DNA of 64,000 nt from Chromera velia (taxonomy: Eukaryota > Sar > Chromeraceae), in assembly GCA_018398765.1 (NCBI GenBank), contig JAHBMJ010002356.1, forward strand, positions 1 through 64,000, read 5' to 3'. Position 1 is the stretch's first letter. The number at the start of each line of letters is the position of its first letter. The translations under genes and the position numbers were made by a program. The notes beneath the pieces are model-generated. The model had not been told where the DNA came from and did not search any database. It worked only from the letters and a program-made list of their open reading frames with translations. Shown here piece by piece: positions 53,905 to 64,000 of this stretch.

Positions 53905-54451
53905 GCTTTCCAGGGCCACCCATCTGACGCACGCTAGGACGCACACCGAGTATATATAGTAGGACTGAGGATAGAACAGATCAAAAAATGGATGCGCAAT
54001 ATGAACAAGATAGATATAATCACCCCTGACAGAATTATTATTATAAAAGTGGCGGCGCCCGAAGGGCGCCGTGCGGACCTTACAAGACTTATAAAAATTT
54101 ATAAATCCATAGAATCGGATTAGTCACAATTCATCAGTCAATAAATGAATCTATTCATTTTAATCATATATGTTCAGTTCAATGGTCACACCATCTGTTC
54201 ATTCTAGACTTCAAATTGCTACTGCAAGTGTATGTTCTCTTCGTTCTTTCTTAGTGTTCTTTCTAGTTCTTTCTTCTGTTTTGGACTCGAGTTTCAGGGT
54301 TGAGTTAAGCTCTGACTGACCTGCATGCACATGCGTATGTGTGGCGGCGTGCGAAAAAGGCCCGCGTACATCCGCAAGGTCGTGTGCGTGTATCAATAAT
54401 TATGACAGGGGTGATTGTATGATAAAATTCTCAGTCTTACTATATGTAAAC
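53905..54451. other. Short spacer between repeat blocks
   Basis: Mixed composition, no gene. Contains GGCGGCGCCCGAAGGGCGCC (54050-54070), a compact near-palindromic hairpin-like sequence, and otherwise AT-rich DNA. Confidence 0.5.
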
Positions 54452-55462
54452 CACGTATGCATGCATGGTGATGGGTTCACGCTTTAAATTTTTGGACCAT
54501 TTGGGTGGGATCTTTAAAATTCCGGGGCCTTTTTTTGGTGAAAGACATTGCGTGCATGAGCTGGGGTATTTTTGTTTTATAAGTGCCCCCCTATGCCCCC
54601 CGCTTCGCTTTCCGGGGCCATCTAACGTAAGCCAGCTTGCGAACAGCCCCGGAAAGCAAGAAAAATGAGAACTGCACGATTGACGCATGCCGGCCAGCTG
54701 ACCGCGCGGTCACGCCGATCCCCCCCCCCCAATAGAAAAAGCTGTGGAACTCCCCCTTCTACCCTTTTCCACAGGAAAAAGGCTCGGGGGTAAGCTGAAA
54801 CCCATGTATCTGATGCACGCATTTCACAAATTTAGCTTTTCCGTAGTTACTTTCCGGGCTACCTATATCTGACGCACGTATGCATGGCAACGGGTTCACG
54901 CTTTTCTGGACTATTTGGGCGAGATCTTTCCGGAGTCTTTTTTTGGCGAAAGACATTGTGTGTATGGCCCTGGAAAGCGAAGCGAGAGGCACTTACAAAA
55001 CAAAAATACCCTAGCCATCCCTAGCCCATGTATGTAATGTCTTTCACCAAAAAAATGCCCTGGAAAGATCCCGCCTAAATGGTCAAGAAAAGTGTGAACC
55101 CGACTTTAACCCGTCGCCATGCATGCGTATGTCAGATATGAGTAGTCCCGGAAAGCGACCATGAAAAGGCTGAATTTGCGCTATACGTGCATCAGAGCTA
55201 GTTAGAGTATACCCCTGCGTTTTTTTCCTGGGGAAGGGGGGGTTCCGCGGCTTTTCCTGTAAGGGGAGGAGGATCAGCGTGACGGCTAGCCAGCATGCAT
55301 CAATCGTGCAGTTCTCATTTTTCTTGCTTTCCGGGGCTGTTTGCAAGCTTGCTTGCGTCAGATGGGCTGGGGTATTTTTGTTTTGTAAGTGCCCCCCGCT
55401 TCGCTTTCCGGGGCCATTTCTGTTTTGTAAGTGCCCCCCGCTTCGCTTTCCGGGGCCATGCC
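54452..55462. repeat. Large imperfect palindromic repeat mosaic
   Basis: Three kinds of block recur. One reads GCATGGCAACGGGTTCACGC, then TTTGGGCGAGATCTTTCC. One is the GGGGTATTTTTGTTTT / GTGCCCCCCGCTTCGCTTTC block. One is the unit shared with 52741-53166. Blocks from 54452 to about 54960 are in plus orientation; the same blocks from about 54961 to 55375 are inverted. At 55385-55462 the GTTTTGTAAGTGCCCCCCGC block occurs twice in direct tandem. No coding potential is seen. Confidence 0.8.
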
Positions 55463-55849
55463 TTCCGTGTGGGCTGCGGGGACCGCGCCGGGCCCGCCCG
55501 GCTCGGACCACATGCGACTCAGGTCAAATTTGAAATTTCCCCGGCCGGCCGGCCCCGAAATCGTCAAGCTTCGTCATGCTTCGTCCGACATCGTCCGACG
55601 TCTGCCCGGAATTAATTGCCCAGCGATGTTCTGACATCTTGGCGATTTCTTCCTCATTCGATCAGGGCCTACACTATCCTACACTGCATGACTCTCTTGC
55701 AATACCTTCTGCTTTCTGTCCAGTTTGTTCACTTGGCTCAATCGTCAGGTTCAGTCGGAGACACTTGAGCAACAGTCAACAACCAAGCCACAGTCTGGCC
55801 AACAGTGTGGCCAAGCCGAGTCCAGCCTCTCCTTTCTCTCGTTGCTGTC
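55463..55849. promoter_or_regulatory. Region upstream of the UBE2J gene
   Basis: Begins with a GC-rich island (55480-55560: GGGCCCGCC, CCCCGGCCGGCCGGCCCC) like those at 14730-14830 and 41520-41630, then ordinary sequence up to the start codon. It probably contains the promoter and 5' leader. Confidence 0.35.
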
Positions 55850-57471
55850 ATGAGGCCAAGCACAGTTCAAGGCTTCGGACGGGCGCAGTCCATTGCCCGG
55901 ATCATGCGGGAGCATCAAGAGATCCTCAAGACCAAGGACAAAAGCTGGCACGCTGAGCCAATTGACATGAACGATCCTTACGAATGGTCAGAGCAGGATC
56001 AAGGAGAGTATTGCTTCCTCTCGGCACTTTGCATGGTCCTAATCTTTCACATTCCCTCCCGTATTCCCCATCTGCAGGCACTACACCATACAGGGGCCCG
56101 AGGATTCTGAATTCGAGGGGGGCGTGTACCACGGACGTATTGTCCTTCCACAAAATTATCCCTATGCACCGCCTGGAGTGATGATCCTGACCCCAAACGG
56201 GAGGTTTGAAACAGGAAAGAAGATCTGCCTGTCTGCAAGTGACTACCATCCTGAACTGTGGCAGCCGGCATGGTCAGTCGCTCACTCAACAAAGCTTTCA
56301 CCTGAAGATCCGATCACAGTCTTCCTATGTCTCTTGTACTTCTCACAGACCCATTGCTCTGGTGCGTTGTCTTTCCTTGTTTTCCTTCTTCGTTTCACCT
56401 TGCTGCTGCTTTGGGATTGGATTATGTCAGACTGTCATCACGTTTTTCATCGCCTAGGCTCTCGTGTCTGCTAGCTCTCCTTCTGACTGCGGGTATCATT
56501 ACCACACACCCAAGTGGCCTTGAATCACCTTGTGTCAGCTCCAACACGCCGCCTTCCCTCCCCTGGTTTTTCTCCTTTCTCATCTTCAACTCCCACTTTC
56601 CCGCCCCTCACGAACAACTGATGCCTGTGTGTGTGTCTGCAGGGGAATCCGCACGATTCTCGAGGCCCTCAGAGCGTTCTTCCCCACCCCGGCCGATGGC
56701 GCCCTCCGCTCCCTCGAGTACCCCCCCGAGGTCCGCCAGAAACTCGCGAAGGAGTCCAGCCAGTGGATGTGTGAGGTCTGTGGCCGCACCAATGGGGCTA
56801 TCAATGCAGAATTCTGCAAAGCCCGAGAGAAAAAGACAAAGGCAGATGAACCAGGCAGCTCAAAGGGGGGAACCACAACGACAGAAACCACCGGGGCCCT
56901 CCAAGTGCCACCGACCGTCCCTCCCGCCCCCGCATCCCCCACAGCACCCAAGGATGAAATTGTCAAACCAGCAGGAGTCACCCCGATGGTAGCTCAGTCT
57001 CCTTCTCCAGCCGCGAGAGACAAGGCTGAGCAGGAGGAGGGGACCCGGAGACGCTGGGTGGCACCCGAGCCTCAGCTGTCTGTTCCCTCACTTGCCGTCT
57101 CGGGAGCGAAGGAGACGGGTTGGGGGGGAGAGAAGAAGGTTCAGGCAGAGACGAAGGCGGAAAAGAAGGAGGAAGTGAAGGGATCGGAAAAGGAGGGAAA
57201 GAACACAACCAAAACAGAGGACGCACAGAAGAAGGAAAAGGAGAAGGAGGAGAAAGAGGCCGAACGACTTGAAGAGATTCGAAAAAGACGGGCGCCCCCC
57301 CCTTCTGTTCAGCCAGGTTCTCTGGCTGACATCCTACTGGTGCTCATCAAGCGCCCCCCCCAGTCTCCTCTGGAGTTCCTCGGACTCGCCATCGATGTGG
57401 CCATCGTCTTCTGTGCAGGGGCAGTGGCGCTGCTTCTCTGTGACCTTGCAGTGCATCCACCCTTCCTCTGA
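55850..57471 (+). CDS. Ubiquitin-conjugating enzyme E2, UBE2J/Ubc6 type (tail-anchored, ER)
   Basis: Transfers ubiquitin to ER proteins in ER-associated degradation, working with membrane E3 ligases. Three exons in exact phase (55850-55986, 56078-56272, 56643-57471) give 386 residues. The UBC domain starts with RIMREHQEILK and reads WHYTIQGPEDSEFEGGVYHG (about 46-65), YPYAPPGVMILTPNGRF, then KKICLSASDYHPELWQPAW with the active Cys about 96. This is the Ubc6 arrangement lacking the usual HPN motif. Exon 3 continues GIRTILEALRAFFPTP and a CEVCGR pair as in Ubc6/UBE2J1. A low-complexity Lys/Glu/Pro-rich linker of about 180 residues leads to a C-terminal membrane anchor (LGLAIDVAIVFCAGAVALLL), leaving only a few luminal residues. 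The linker is longer than in most relatives. Confidence 0.95.
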
Positions 57472-58508
57472 ATACCGTCAGAACCTTCCAACAGGCTGTA
57501 AATTGTACCTGCAGCCTAACGGGTGTAAGGACTGAGATGGAGTGTGCTTGCGGGTCGGGGAGTGCATGGGGATCGGGGGACTATTAAAAAGATCGGGAAA
57601 GTATGAACGATTAATTTGCCGAGCAACTATTTTCACTCCTAGCATTGCTCCCTCTCTCAAAGCTGAACTTTTTCATAGTTATGCAGTTTTGGTCCAACTT
57701 TTGGAGGTGTACCAGTGCAGGCTACACACTAGCACTGTACTCCTACTAGCACACAACAATTTCAAGAGCCGTTTGATGTTTTCTTTGTCGGCAGCTAGGT
57801 CGGCAGCGATTTAAGCTCCAGAGTTCAGCCTAGCTAACTTTAGGACTAACTTCATCATCATCATTATTATTCATTGTTCATCAGTCTATGATCTAGGCGC
57901 CGGCTTAAAAAAAAAAAGAAAAAAAAATGATTTGAAGCTAGATTTGAAGAGTTTTTTTTTTTCTTGTATACGTTTTTTGCTTAAATTGCTTTTTAACCCT
58001 ATATTTTGATTGGTTGATTAAGTGATTAGTGATTAGTGGTGCCCTAGAGCACTGGATGATAAGTGATAAGTGATTTAATGGTGCTCTTGAGCACTATCGC
58101 CGTTTTGTCTTGTAGAGGTCGCCCCCGCAAATGGCAAGGGGGTGTGCCCCATCACTGAGGCTCAGACTATTGCATCATGATTGTATGATTTGATTAACTG
58201 ATCCATTACATGATTTTTAACCTTAAACAACACTTAATTTACAACAGTTTTACAATTAACACACAAACAACATTTGTCCAACACTTGAACAACAGTTGTT
58301 TGATTATAAAAAAGATGGAATACTAGAATGAAAAAAGAATAAATTTATTTAGGGAAACATGCGAAAAAAGAATAAATTTATTAGGTCGCAGGGAAGCATG
58401 CAGACTCAGGAAGTGTGAAGACCAACATAAGCGTCATGCAGGTTCTCCTTCCGACCTTCCCCCCCCTCCGGTTGCAGTGTCGTCGTCGTCCTCCTCTTCT
58501 TTTTCTTC

Positions 58509-58511
<3 letters not shown>
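57472..58511. other. Spacer with MITE-like and LINE-tail remnants
   Basis: 57895-57985 holds GATCTAGGCGCCGGCTTA with A-rich then T-rich arms, resembling the inner element at 46932-47157. 58018-58115 holds (GATT)n-like sequence and the CCCTAGAGCACT motif twice, the second as CTCTTGAGCACT. 58225-58310 is AT-rich with ACAACAGTTGTT palindromes. No gene. Confidence 0.55.
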
Positions 58512-58580
<69 letters not shown>

Positions 58581-58697
58581 CTTCTTCTTCTTCTTCTTGT
58601 TCTTCTTCTTCTTCTTGTTCTTGTTCTTCTTCTTCTTCTTGTTCTTGTTCTTCTTTTTCTTCTTCTTCTTCTTCTTCTTCTTCTTCTTTTTCTTCTT
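58512..58697. repeat. Poly(T) of 69 followed by (CTT)n
   Basis: An uninterrupted run of 69 T runs into about 115 bases of CTT with GTT variants. It lies immediately upstream of the LINE 5' fragment at 58800. It could be the reverse-oriented A tail of another retroposed piece or a simple expansion. Confidence 0.95.
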
Positions 58698-58799
58698 CTC
58701 AGACTGCTTCTGCTTCTTTTTCTTCTTCCTCTTCTGCTTCGCCTCTGCCCCACCCGTGCACCCCTCCGCAACGTCTTCAATCCCTCAATGGGTCTTTCA

Positions 58800-59090
58800 G
58801 CCGTTCCCCCCCTCCCTTCTCTTTCCTTCTGCATCCTCACCCTCCCACAATGCTTTCTCTCCTTCTTACGATATGAGGTCTGGTCTCATAGTATCAGGTA
58901 GAAGGAAACTCACAATAAAAATGGTAAATGTGGGGGGGCTGGGGTTATGCATACAGAGTAAAGCTCTCGAGCGGCGGCTGGCCGCTTGCCAGACAGACAT
59001 TGTGGTGTTGACTAAAACGAAGTGCCCCTCCATGCCCGTAAGAACATCTACTCACACGGGCATAATTTCGATCACTTTGAGTGGTTGAGG
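58800..59090 (+). mobile_element. 5' fragment of the same LINE family as 3455-3745
   Basis: About 290 bp matches 3455-3745 at roughly 90% by eye, from CCCCCCCTCCCTTCTCTT through TGGCCGCTTGCCAGACAGAC to GATCACTTTGAGTGGTT. One missing base near 59058 shifts the endonuclease frame. Similarity stops abruptly at about 59090. The downstream DNA is unlike the first copy. Confidence 0.88.
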
Positions 59091-59290
59091 GCATCATTCA
59101 AGTGAAACTAGGCTTTCTACTTCATGTGTGTGGACATTTATATATGAAAATGTGTGGAAATATTGAACCTAACATTTTTCTTAAAATACCAACTTGATTA
59201 TCTCAGTATATGCATATCTTTCATAACTGGATCTATCCTATCCTGGGTTAAGTATTATTCCTACGCCGTGTGTTAAGCTTTAATTCAGTT

Positions 59291-62050
59291 AGTCATGATA
59301 GAGAGAGCGCTAAGAAACGCGGTGACGAGAGAGCAACGGAAGGCAGAAAAGAGAAAGGTGGAGAACATAAGAGCCAAAATAAATGAAGGAGGCTGCTGGA
59401 AGGTGACACACTGTGGAGGAGACTCGGTGAGGAAGACAGGAGGGCAGCACCAAGAAAAACAAAAAACAGCATGATGACCCAGCAGGTAACAGAAGGTTTC
59501 AAACAAATGTATGAGCTGCCAAAGGAAGAGAAAGAAGAGAGAAAGAGGGAACGAGAAGGAAAAACGACAGTGGGTAGAGCGATTAAGGAGAAACGATGGC
59601 ATATAGCAGAGGAGAAGGAGGTAAAGAAGGCAATGAAAAGAGCAGGCAACCCTAGAAAGGCCGCTGGGAAGGACGAAATACCCCCAGGAATGCTGAGAAC
59701 GATGGAAAAATCGACTGAGCTGGTATCTTTATATGTTTTGTTAATTAATGTTGCATATCGTTTCGGCTGGTGGCCAAAAGGGTGGAACGACTTGCCGGTG
59801 ATGGCTCTTCTAAAACCGGGTAAGTCACTTGCACTGCTTGGAGGATGGAGGGGAGTGCACCTGGTGGTAGCAGATGTGAAATGGGGGGACATGATCATGA
59901 GAATGAAGGTGGAGAAGGAAGCCAGACAGACGCCATGGCACTTCGCATACAAGAAAAAGGCAGGCACATACGATGCAATTTTTCTTTTGCTGTTCGTTAT
60001 TACTCGAATGGAAGTGCTCAGTGTTGCTTTTGTTGACTTCACACGGGCTTTCGACGAAGTGAGGCTGGAAAAGTTGAAAGAGAAATTGAGAAAGGCAGGG
60101 GTGGAGGAAGGTCTGATCAGATGGGTTGAGGCCTCTTTAGAAAAAGTGAGGGCACGGGTGAAGGGGACGAGCATATGGTACCCGGAAGATAAAGGACTCA
60201 AGCAAGGAGGCCCGAGCGGCCCTTCCCTTTACTCTGTGTACATACATGACTTGCCAGAGGAAGTAGGAAAGAGAAGAGGACAGAGACGACAGACCGACAG
60301 ACAGAAGCCAAAGGTGCCGGCAGGAGAAAACGGGAGGTAGGTCGATTTCCTTGCCCCTCTGTTTACAGATGACACAACACTCCTCGAATCCTTAGATAGA
60401 CAGTTGAACCTTCTTCTTTTGAACCTTGTAATCTTTGTAAAACCTCTCCGTCTTCTATTTTCTGACAAGTCGAGATTGGTCCGGTTTGGCCGCATCGTAT
60501 CAAGAGAGAAAGAAGAAGTTATAGACTGGGAGAGATAGTGATAAAAAAAGTAAGAGAGCAACCCTACCTGGGACTAGTCCTATCCGCCGACTGCAACCTA
60601 GAGACTATGATAGAGGCGCGGCCAATCAAAGCAAAGAGATGCATGTAGGGACTGATGGGGAAGATAGGAAGGGAGGAAGGGATTCCACCCGCTGATTGCT
60701 TCAATATATTTAAACAGACAGTGCGCGCTGTATGGTTGTATGGATGCGAAATCCATGCATACCCAGATAGCGCGTATACAGAATTCGATGAGAAGCAAAG
60801 GAGATTTATCAGGTTTGTTTTGTATTTGAGAAAGAAAGAAAATTGTGATACGCTGATGATGGAAGGAGGTTTCATTCTGATCGATCTCGAAGTGGTTTCC
60901 AGAACAATCCGGTGGGCAGGGAAGGCTTTAAAAGAGAAAAGAAATGAAGCGGTAGGGCAGACAATCCTCACATACCTGAGAGAGGGGGTAGAAAACAAAA
61001 TGGGGGGAGGGAGAGGAATGCATCCTTTTTATCTTTTTTCTCATCTAAAGCAATGTGCACAGGCACTCTACACAGACAGAGGAATGCACCCTTTTGCAAA
61101 AGAAAAACCTCAATCATTCATTTTGTAAAAGAAAGACTAAAAGGAAGCATAGGGCAGAGAGGAACACAGGTAGTTAACGAAAGAGTGGACGGGATAGAGA
61201 GATGGCTGCTGAAAAGAATAAAAAATGAGCTAGATAAAAAAAAGAGAAAGGCGTTTGCACATAGAATAAAAAGAAACATAAGAGAGAAGAGCAGTCAGGA
61301 GAAGGCAGAACTGACAGGAGTCATGATGGCTGACGTGCACAGAAAGGTCTCAAACAGAAACCGTCTCCACCTTTCTTTGTTTGAAGACAGAGCAGGTAGC
61401 AAGGTTGGCTTGACAATGAAAATAGACAGAGAGAGAATAGAGAGAGCCCCTTTTTGCTATACGAGAGTGGCGCCACGATCGGAACACAGGAGGAGAGCAG
61501 CATGCAGAGTGGGAGACAGGGTTGTGGCTGCGACTCAGGGAAAAATTCCGGTAAGGGGGGGAGAGAAGGTGCCGTTACAGAAAAGGACGTGCCAGTTCTG
61601 TCGAGGGTGGTTGGGAATCGAGGTGGTAGAATATGAAATCCATCTGGTGACAGAATGTCCTGTTTTTGACAGAGAGAGAGCAGAGATGTTCAGGAAGATA
61701 GAAGAGAAATAGGATAGTAAGATGGAAGAAAGAGCCAGAAAGGCAGCCACAGAAAGAGAAGGGCTCAACAGAGAAGAGGGAAAAAGAAACAACTCGACGC
61801 TTTTCTGCTTTCTGTTGAATGAATCTCATGCCGGAGTGGATGAGTTTTTGGGATGGGCGTCATTCAGACGGAGGGTGTTTGAGGAGTGTCCAGGACGGTA
61901 CGGACACATAGAGGGAGACGCTCTGGCGGCTAGACATGCAGGAATCACCGGAAGGCAGTGGGCGATCGAGAGACTAACAAAAGAATATGAGGAGACAATT
62001 GATAACTTAGAGACGACTGAAGGAGCGTTAGGGTGGGGAAGGAGCCTTTG
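59291..62050 (+). mobile_element. Second LINE, different reverse transcriptase, degenerate
   Basis: Reverse transcriptase is open from 59471 to 60340: GNPRKAAGKDEIPPGML, then ALLKPGKS, motif A VAFVDFTRAFDEV (about 60025-60063) and motif B LKQGGPSGPSLYSVYIHDL. After a frame break the catalytic motif C reads LFTDDTTLLESL (about 60358-60393), that is FTDD instead of YADD. The connection region continues at 60655-61128, and the C-terminal part at 61053-61712 ends in a zinc knuckle (CQFC, then HLVTEC). 61722-62051 is a further open stretch. Protein similarity to the 3455-7574 element is low outside the motifs, so it belongs to a distinct LINE lineage. No endonuclease of its own was recognised; the region 59091-59290 is AT-rich and non-coding. 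Several breaks make it inactive. Confidence 0.92.
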
Positions 62051-62679
62051 AGGGAGCCGCAGAAGAAGATTGATAAAGCAAACAAGAAGAGCGAGGAAGC
62101 CCAAATCGCATGCCGTTTCAGATCGATTTTCAGGCCGGAAAGCCAACACGGATCCAGAGCCGTGGCTTGAACAACGAACAATCATGCAGCAGCGGCCAGA
62201 GCAACAGACTCTGGCGGGCCCCGAGGGCGGGGTCTAATACCTCAGCTTAGGCTGGGGAACGCCCCGCCCTGCTAGCTCTGGCGACAGATATTAGAGGCAT
62301 TGTCAGAGCTGCACGTAGTGCACGCATGTCGAGCGTATGGCGTATATGTATGTGCATGTATGTATTGTATTAATTAGTTCGCATGCAAGTCAATTCAGAA
62401 ATACAGTCTTGCCTGTGTGTAAGACTAAAGAGAAGTATGAACAATGCATGTCCGACCCTCAGATCTTATAGCCCCGTACGTTGGCAGCGCCATAACTCTA
62501 CGTGGCAGCAGAGTAGGTCGGTCAGGGACCAATCTGTTCTGTTTATGATCAGAGACGAATCTCTGTATCGTTGAACGGCAGACGGCAGGCATTCTTTCGC
62601 ACCAGACGACGATCTTCTCTGGGTACATTGAGTCTGTTCGCTTTTCAGAGTTCTTGTAGGTCTTTCTCTTGTTGTTGCG
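62051..62679. other. Spacer with inverted copy of a short GC-rich repeat
   Basis: 62246-62292 is the reverse complement of about 3894-3940 (GGGGAACGCCCCGCCCTGCT core). The rest is unique to the eye. (GTAT)n-like sequence lies near 62343-62370. Confidence 0.6.
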
Positions 62680-63854
62680 ATGACGTTGAGGCCACATAGA
62701 GAAGTGGGCCCGATTTTCTGTGCAATTGCGTTCCTCGTGAAGAGTGTAGAGGAACTGAAGGACGTCTCCGTTGCGACCCTGGATGACCAATACGAGTCTG
62801 TTTGTCTTTTTCTGTCCGGAGTCGCTGAAGAAATGCAGCGATGGTTGCCCTCGGGGTCTATGGGCAAGAAGAAATGCAGAGCGAGGAAGGGTCACAAGCA
62901 ATCGAAGGACATCATTCAGGAGGGTTGAGACGAAAAGCCGGAAAAGAAGAAGAAGACGTGTCGTTTTTGCGTTTTTTGAAGACCCAATGGAATGAGAAGG
63001 CCCTCGGACAGACACACAGTAAGAGAGATGGGAGGAAATCGAATGATGACCAGACTGCCTCCCCAGTGAAGCGGAAGGAAACAGATGGGTTCAAGGCGCA
63101 CAGACCTTTACACACTCTGCATGCGCCCACAGACGACTGGGGACCCCAACGCCCTCAGAGTGATGCTGTAGTGAGTGAACCCCAAACAGTAGCAAAGAGC
63201 TTCACAGCGACATCGGGTTTCCAGGGAAGTGACCGAGGAAGAGAAACCCTATTCGTTCAAACTGCAGGGACGACGTTTGATTTTCAAGGGTACAGCAATG
63301 CAGGAGAATCTGAATTCAAAGCAGTATTGCCGGTAGGTCTTTCCAGACACGAGGATGCAGACATGGGAAGTGGAGACAGTCAGTGGGAGATCAGTCAGAA
63401 AGCAGCACCCCTTTTCCCAGAGTCAGCGCCGTTCATTGCCGGAGAAACTGAAGTTGCCCCCATGAGGATTGGGAGAATAGAACTGACCCGAAACGCAGGA
63501 AAGGCAGAGAGAAAGAGAGAGAAGCAGACAGCAAAGAGAGGGGCAAAACAAACGGAAAAACATGTAGCACTGCTGAACACGATCCGCTCAGCTCACGCTC
63601 AAGATCATGAGATGCCTCCCGGTGGAGTTCCGTATAGAGAGGGATTCAGTGCACAGATACCAGAAGTGGGAAGACGAGTTAGGCCTGTCTGCACTGGAAT
63701 TCGATCAGGCCTGATGGAAAGAAAAAGAGTGCAACTGGTATTCGAACGCCAAGAGCGAGAACGTACTGCTGCCTTAAATATGATAAGGCAGAACATGATG
63801 AGACAACAGCGTTCAGGTGTGACCGAATGGAAGGGGTACAGCCGACAGTCTTGA
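62680..63854 (+). CDS. Hypothetical protein, two overlapping frames
   Basis: The main frame is 62841-63854 (337 codons from the first Met). It encodes a hydrophilic protein rich in Arg, Glu and Gln, with a coiled-coil-like basic segment KAERKREKQTAKRGAKQTEK near residues 220-240. Its C-terminus is QERERTAALNMIRQNMMRQQ-like. A second frame, 62680-62928, encodes MTLRPHREVGPIFCAIAFLV and a short globular-looking sequence. It could be the true N-terminal exon, spliced or frame-joined to the main frame near 62880-62930. No domain is recognised. The length of the uninterrupted frame supports coding. Confidence 0.42.
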
Positions 63855-64000
63855 GATCGGATTGAGGAGACGGTATTCACCCCACTGTAACAGTCCCATT
63901 TGCGTGTTCGATCATCTGTTCCATGCATGGAGCCCATTTGTTTTTTTTTTAGCTGCGTCTGCCTTTGACTTTATCTGCATGGCTGTGTGGACACGGCCTG
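63855..64000. other. Downstream flank of the last ORF
   Basis: Only 146 bases remain, containing a T9 run at 63941. I see no feature to call. Confidence 0.4.

Noticed and set aside
58415-59088. Frames of poly-Phe/Ser with a C-terminal LINE-like segment
   Set aside because: The first part is the T69 and CTT repeat; only 58800-59090 carries real LINE similarity.

Overview
The window is nuclear DNA from a protist with intron-rich genes. I recognise seven host genes with confidence, plus several weaker gene models and two degenerate LINE retrotransposons. Three things point to a myzozoan/chromerid-type alga such as Chromera velia. Introns are long and full of (GT)n, (CT)n and (CTTT)n tracts. GCATGC-type palindromes are very common. 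A plant/protist-like gene set sits in a repeat-rich, moderately GC-rich genome. The species assignment is an inference from general character, not from any matched sequence. All exon models were built by hand from splice phase and family similarity.

Layout. 1-1900: 3' part of a Derlin gene (+). 1900-3450: no recognisable gene. 3455-7574: LINE-1 copy (+) with endonuclease and YADD reverse transcriptase, 3' tail to about 7970. 7600-13800: no recognisable gene. 13833-14531: possible unknown gene (-). 15147-23331: DHHC palmitoyltransferase (+). 23.3-25.2 kb: AT-rich spacer. 25173-28435: mitochondrial NADP-isocitrate dehydrogenase (-). About 28986-32836: multi-exon gene of unknown function (+). 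32.8-37.4 kb: spacer. 37450-41250: two-TM CHASE-domain receptor-like protein (-). 41866-44220: microbial (type 1) rhodopsin (+), head-to-head with the CHASE gene. 44.2-47.9 kb: spacer with a nested MITE. 47873-52542: secreted alpha/beta hydrolase of prolyl-oligopeptidase type (-). 52.7-55.5 kb: repeat mosaic with tandem 212-bp units, a 733-bp foldback element and a large imperfect palindrome. 55850-57471: UBE2J/Ubc6-type E2 (+). 58.5-62.05 kb: second LINE (+) with a different reverse transcriptase, headed by a fragment shared with the first LINE. 62.7-63.85 kb: unknown ORF (+).

The host genes mostly form divergent pairs (possible 14.5/15.1 kb pair, then 28.4/29.0, 41.25/41.87 and 52.5/55.85 kb). 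The most interesting locus is 37.4-44.2 kb. A rhodopsin that keeps the retinal lysine but has Gln where proton pumps have both Asp carboxylates shares a 615-bp intergenic region with a CHASE-domain membrane protein that has no kinase or cyclase domain. This could be a light/chemical sensory module. Derlin and UBE2J, both ER-associated degradation components, lie at opposite ends of the window. Across the genes, about half of the inferred 5' splice sites begin GTCAG rather than GTRAG, and most 3' sites end in TGCAG.
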